Below are positions 61,178 to 64,000 of a stretch of DNA of 64,000 nucleotides, piece by piece (the first letter of the stretch is position 1; each line of letters begins with the position of its first letter). Origin of the DNA: Streptomyces sp. NBC_01314 (GTDB lineage: Bacteria; Actinomycetota; Actinomycetes; Streptomycetales; Streptomycetaceae); assembly GCF_041435215.1 (NCBI RefSeq), contig NZ_CP108394.1, positions 4,278,001 through 4,342,000 on the forward strand, written 5' to 3'. Below the pieces are notes generated by a model. That model was given only the letters and a program-made list of their open reading frames with translations. It did not search any database and had not been told where the DNA came from. The translations under genes were made by a program, and so were the position numbers.

Positions 61178-62029
61178 GTGCCACCAAGGCCCACAGCAAC
61201 CGCCAGGCAACAACGACTAGGCGCTGAGCTGCGCAAACTACGCGAGCGCGCCGACCTGTCCACTCGTGCAGCGGGTCAGAAACTGGGCGTCGATCCAGCC
61301 CGGATCAGCAACATCGAGTCCGGGAGATTCGGCGTCAGCGCCGATCGCGTTCGAGCGTTCGCACTTGGGTACGACTGCGACGACGAGCCGTATGTCGAGG
61401 CACTGGCCGCCATGACCGCAGGCCGCTCCCGCAACTGGTGGGACGACTACCGAGACCTCCTGCCGCCGGTCCTGCTGGACCTGTCGGAAATGGAGGAGCA
61501 CGCGACAGCACTCCGCACGGTCCAGTTCACACACCTGCCAGGGCTACTCCAGACGCCAGACTATGGCCGCCTCATCTTCCAGCAGAACGTCCCGGCGCTA
61601 TCGCCACCCTTGATCGAGCACCGCCTTTCCCACCGCATCAAGCGCCAAGGCGTCCTCTACGCTGACGGCCCGAAGCCGTACACAGGGATCATCCACGAGG
61701 CGGCCCTGCGCATGCAGTTCGGTGGCCCTGAAGTCATGCGCAAACAGCTGGCGCACATCGCGGAGATGAGCGAGCGTGAGCATGTAACGGTCCTCGTGCT
61801 CCCGTTCGCAGCGGGAATCTTCCCCGGTGCAGGTCAGACCGTGGTCATCGCCGAAGGACCGCATCCCCGGCTGGACACCGTGCAACTCGATACGGAACAC
61901 GGCTCCGAATTCCTGCACGCAGAGGCTCAATTGGTAAAGTACCGGACGATCATGGGCCGCATGGAGAACCTGTCGCTCGGCCCCGGCCCCTCCCGCGACT
62001 TCATCCACACCCTGATCGCAAACCTCTGA
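61178..62029 (+). CDS. XRE regulator with DUF5753 domain
   Basis: A 283-aa protein. The HTH is at residues 15-70 (LRKLRERADLSTRAAGQKLG, VDPARISNIESGRFGVSADR). The DUF5753 sensor domain follows from about residue 95 (TALRTVQFTHLPGLLQTPDY, HRLSHRIKRQGVLY, LHAEAQLVKYRTIMGRMENL). The GTG start follows GGAG at short spacing. It pairs with the downstream DUF397 gene, the common Streptomyces BldB/WhiJ-like arrangement. Confidence 0.9.
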   Translation: MPPRPTATARQQRLGAELRKLRERADLSTRAAGQKLGVDPARISNIESGRFGVSADRVRAFALGYDCDDEPYVEALAAMTAGRSRNWWDDYRDLLPPVLLDLSEMEEHATALRTVQFTHLPGLLQTPDYGRLIFQQNVPALSPPLIEHRLSHRIKRQGVLYADGPKPYTGIIHEAALRMQFGGPEVMRKQLAHIAEMSEREHVTVLVLPFAAGIFPGAGQTVVIAEGPHPRLDTVQLDTEHGSEFLHAEAQLVKYRTIMGRMENLSLGPGPSRDFIHTLIANL

Positions 62030-62040
62030 AAGGCCACCTC

Positions 62041-62421
62041 ATGCCCGAACCCCATTGGCAGAAGTCTTCGTTCAGCAGCGAGGCCAGCAACTGCATAGAG
62101 CTGGCCCCCACCCCCGACGGAACGATCCTTCTCCGCGAGTCCGACGACCCGACGGTCACTCTGAACTTCCAGCCCCGGGAACTCACCGCCCTGCTCCACA
62201 CGACGCGGCGAGGCATATCTCCCACCTCAAACGATCACTCGCATCGAGTTGTTGACCTCACCCGTCAGAAATTCACAAGGCCGTCCGCTACCGCGGGCAA
62301 CGACCACAATTCCGACCTACCCGCCACGGCAGCCGTCCACTGGCCGGCACCGTTGCCATCAAACGGAGGCCTCGCAGGAATTATCCCACGGACCTCCAGG
62401 ACCATTTCTCATTTCCCCTAA
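62041..62421 (+). CDS. DUF397 protein with atypical tail
   Basis: A 126-aa frame. Residues 1-55 are a DUF397 domain (HWQKSSFSSEASNCIELAPT, GTILLRESDDP, RELTALLHTTRRG). The usual family protein ends at about 60-70 residues, but here the frame runs on for about 65 low-similarity residues (SPTSNDHSHRVVDLTRQ onward) into the DNA next to the toxin locus. The tail may be junction DNA from recombination. It lies 11 bp after the XRE gene, so the two are co-transcribed. Confidence 0.75.
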   Translation: MPEPHWQKSSFSSEASNCIELAPTPDGTILLRESDDPTVTLNFQPRELTALLHTTRRGISPTSNDHSHRVVDLTRQKFTRPSATAGNDHNSDLPATAAVHWPAPLPSNGGLAGIIPRTSRTISHFP

Positions 62422-62507
62422 AAGGCGGTCGAACCGCTAAAATACACCGCAGGAATTTCCACACGGAGCAACCAAGTCGACCACCTTTCACGCAAGTGGT
62501 AAACCCC

Positions 62508-62816
62508 CTAAAGCGGGAAGTCATTTTTCCAGGGAGCGTCGAGAGTTTCTGGATCAACACCAAGATTCCGCACCACCATATCGACTTCTTCGACGGTCTC
62601 AACCGTAGCCACATGGACGCGTTCAATGTCCTCTTCACCGAAGCAAGCATCTTCATCCACGATGAGCTTGGGGATTTCAACCGTCGAGATCCTGAACTTG
62701 CCGTCCCTCATAGGAAAGGCCCACACCCAGGCGTAAGAATCTGGAGTGCCGGGATGGCGGCGCGCCGACACCAGAGCCCTTGTCATTACGAGGCGGTTTG
62801 CGACCTCGGTGCGCAT
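62508..62816 (-). CDS. Probable immunity protein of the polymorphic toxin
   Basis: A 102-aa protein directly after the toxin gene with a 5-bp gap. It reads SYAWVWAFPMRDGKFRIST, VEIPKLIVDEDACFGEEDIE and RVHVATVETVEEVDMVVRNL. It is acidic and lacks export signals, as expected of a cytosolic immunity factor. Not similar to the immunity protein at 59620, consistent with a different toxin tip. Base composition here is less GC-rich than in the core genes. The 86 bp after its stop (62422-62507) show no gene. Confidence 0.65.
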   Translation of the reverse strand: MRTEVANRLVMTRALVSARRHPGTPDSYAWVWAFPMRDGKFRISTVEIPKLIVDEDACFGEEDIERVHVATVETVEEVDMVVRNLGVDPETLDAPWKNDFPL

Positions 62817-62821
62817 ACGAC

Positions 62822-64000
62822 CTAACCTTTCCAGAAGATTCGAATGATTGAGCCGCCGTACTTCGAATCCTCAAATGTGTGAATCTGGAGATGAGGAAGA
62901 TCGCCGTCCCTGTTACCGGCGCCATGCCCTAGCACCCGGCCGTCCGCACCAAGCTGATCATCCCAATGATACGTTCCACTCTTCGATCCAAAGTACTGCC
63001 GCGTGCCCTTGCCATCGAATCCGGCGGCATTGCGGTAACCGTCACCCTGGAACATTCCCAGGAGGATTTCCTCAGCTTCCGAGCGCGAGCCCACCGTAAC
63101 GCTGGTTCGACCTTCATTGATTGCTCGAATGCTTCCTGACACTCGACCGCTCGACCACGGGAATTCACAGCGACCTGAGTTGTGGACGAGTACGGGCGTG
63201 GCCCCCGCCAGCACATAGTACGTGTGCAAGTCGTCGACGGTGAGGTTGTACGTCCGGGCGTGCTGTGTGTAGGCGCGGTTGCCGGTGACGAGGACTGTGT
63301 CGCCTTCGTCGGTGAGCAGGGTCATGCCCGAATCAAGGTCGCCGGCTTCGATCCAGTCGTTCTCTGATGGCGACCAGAAGGGGTGCTCGTAGGTCGCTGT
63401 GAGCTGTTCTATGCCGTCTTCCGTGGCAATGGAGAGTTCGTTGAAGTGTTTGTCGTCCTCGGTGACGATGAGGCGGGTGACTTCACGCGCTCCTGTCTCG
63501 CCGGTTTCGGGGTCGGCGGCCTGGACCTTGTCGCCGAGTTCAATGTCCTCGATGTCCTTGGTGGTGCCGTCGGCCATGAGGACGTCGGTACCGGCGAGGA
63601 AGCACTGCGTGCAATCTCCGGCTTTCCGGCCAGCCGCACCGACCAGACGGCCTAGGCCCATACTCAGGGCCATGACGAACTCGTCCCCGAGCGCCATCCC
63701 CCGCTCCCAGACACGAGCGTCCTTCACGCATTTGTCCCGATTGTCGACGCAGTAGTTGGCGGCGATTTTCTTCGCGCCGGCCACATCATCCGGGTGGTCG
63801 AGAAAGTAGGCGCGTGCGTTATTGCAGCCGAGGCGACCGAAACAGACTGTTTCCGGACTACCGAACACATTGGTCTGGGGGTACCAGTAGCCACCCGCGG
63901 CGCTGGTCAAATTGTTGCTTCCGTGACCGAAGTACTGACCGGCCACCCGGCGCGCGTCGTTCGAGCTGACAGTATGGGCCCTTACCCATTCCGCCTCTGG
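62822..64000 (-). CDS. Polymorphic toxin C-terminal part with Hint domain (5' end outside window)
   Basis: The frame is open to the right edge, so the N-terminal delivery part is missing from the window. Visible order: a linker (EWVRAHTVSSNDARRVAGQY), the pretoxin Hint domain (CFLAGTDVLMADGTTKDIED, TATYEHPFWSPSENDWIEAG, YTQHARTYNLTVDDLHTYYV, TPVLVHNS), then a toxin tip of about 115 residues (GRCEFPWSSG to IIRIFWKG) containing RQYFGSKSGTYHWDDQLG and DLPHLQIHTFED. Hint domains release the tip by autoproteolysis. The tip family is not recognised; its His/Asp pattern could suit a nuclease. The GTG at 63946 is unlikely to be the true start. Confidence 0.85.
   Translation of the reverse strand, partial: PEAEWVRAHTVSSNDARRVAGQYFGHGSNNLTSAAGGYWYPQTNVFGSPETVCFGRLGCNNARAYFLDHPDDVAGAKKIAANYCVDNRDKCVKDARVWERGMALGDEFVMALSMGLGRLVGAAGRKAGDCTQCFLAGTDVLMADGTTKDIEDIELGDKVQAADPETGETGAREVTRLIVTEDDKHFNELSIATEDGIEQLTATYEHPFWSPSENDWIEAGDLDSGMTLLTDEGDTVLVTGNRAYTQHARTYNLTVDDLHTYYVLAGATPVLVHNSGRCEFPWSSGRVSGSIRAINEGRTSVTVGSRSEAEEILLGMFQGDGYRNAAGFDGKGTRQYFGSKSGTYHWDDQLGADGRVLGHGAGNRDGDLPHLQIHTFEDSKYGGSIIRIFWKG
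63177..63359. repeat. Direct repeat copy B of Hint-encoding DNA
   Basis: The copy within the intact toxin gene that matches 60169-60350 in the same orientation. About 2.8 kb carrying the ATPase and XRE/DUF397 genes separate the two copies. Confidence 0.8.

Overview
This window is a high-GC actinobacterial chromosome segment, almost certainly Streptomyces. The evidence is third-position GC bias, dense GTGA/ATGA overlaps, GTG starts, several copies of a typical Streptomyces intergenic repeat, and an opening gene pair that reads as AfsQ1/AfsQ2. From memory the gene order follows the S. coelicolor core around SCO4907 down to about SCO4855. No tRNA, rRNA, CRISPR or prophage was seen. The exceptions to a core-like layout are an insertion sequence and polymorphic-toxin cassettes in the last 8 kb.

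Layout. 0.3-3.2 kb: afsQ1-afsQ2-lipoprotein operon with an AfsQ1-type direct repeat upstream. 3.5-12 kb: VanZ-like, PspC, small secreted protein, adenosine deaminase, alpha/beta hydrolase-like protein, LysR/MFS divergent pair, ECF sigma factor with NTF2-like tail, STAS protein and AEC transporter. 12-20.6 kb: a nucleoside salvage block comprising ABC transporter (ATPase, two permeases), cytidine deaminase, thymidine phosphorylase and two paralogous Bmp-type nucleoside-binding lipoproteins. A 12-bp palindrome (CTACGCGCGTAG or a one-end variant) lies upstream of the ABC operon, of each binding protein and of the distant add gene, so these units look like one local regulon. 20.8-23.9 kb: M20 amidohydrolase and a frameshifted ltrA.

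24-33 kb: a cell-wall glycopolymer cluster with a nonulosonate synthase, a CMP-nonulosonate cytidylyltransferase fused to a KdsC-like phosphatase, two polysialyltransferase-like enzymes, two other glycosyltransferase-type proteins and a methyltransferase. This fits Kdn-type teichulosonic acid synthesis. The cytidylyltransferase domain carries an unusual repeat-built insert of about 195 residues containing a perfect (GTTGCC)10 microsatellite.

33.5-49.3 kb: TetR/FAD monooxygenase pair with twin operators, LysE exporter, stand-alone methylmalonyl-CoA mutase-type large subunit, L,D-transpeptidase, two tandem paralogous ECF-sigma/membrane-partner modules, hypothetical genes, a GH20 hexosaminidase and an OHCU-decarboxylase-like protein lacking the usual catalytic motif. 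49.5-54.7 kb: sdhCDAB and TM2/DUF2752 membrane proteins.

54.8-64 kb is accessory: a decayed gene, a HigBA-type toxin-antitoxin pair, a secreted FG-GAP gene split by a TnpB-carrying IS whose tnpB stop codon comes from the host gene, a secreted Cip1-like protein, an orphan Hint/toxin-tip plus immunity cassette, an anti-sigma-like ATPase, an XRE/DUF397 pair, and the 3' part of a Hint-type polymorphic toxin with its immunity gene that runs off the right edge. Short tandem repeats are unusually frequent across the window, mostly in intergenic DNA and gene ends.
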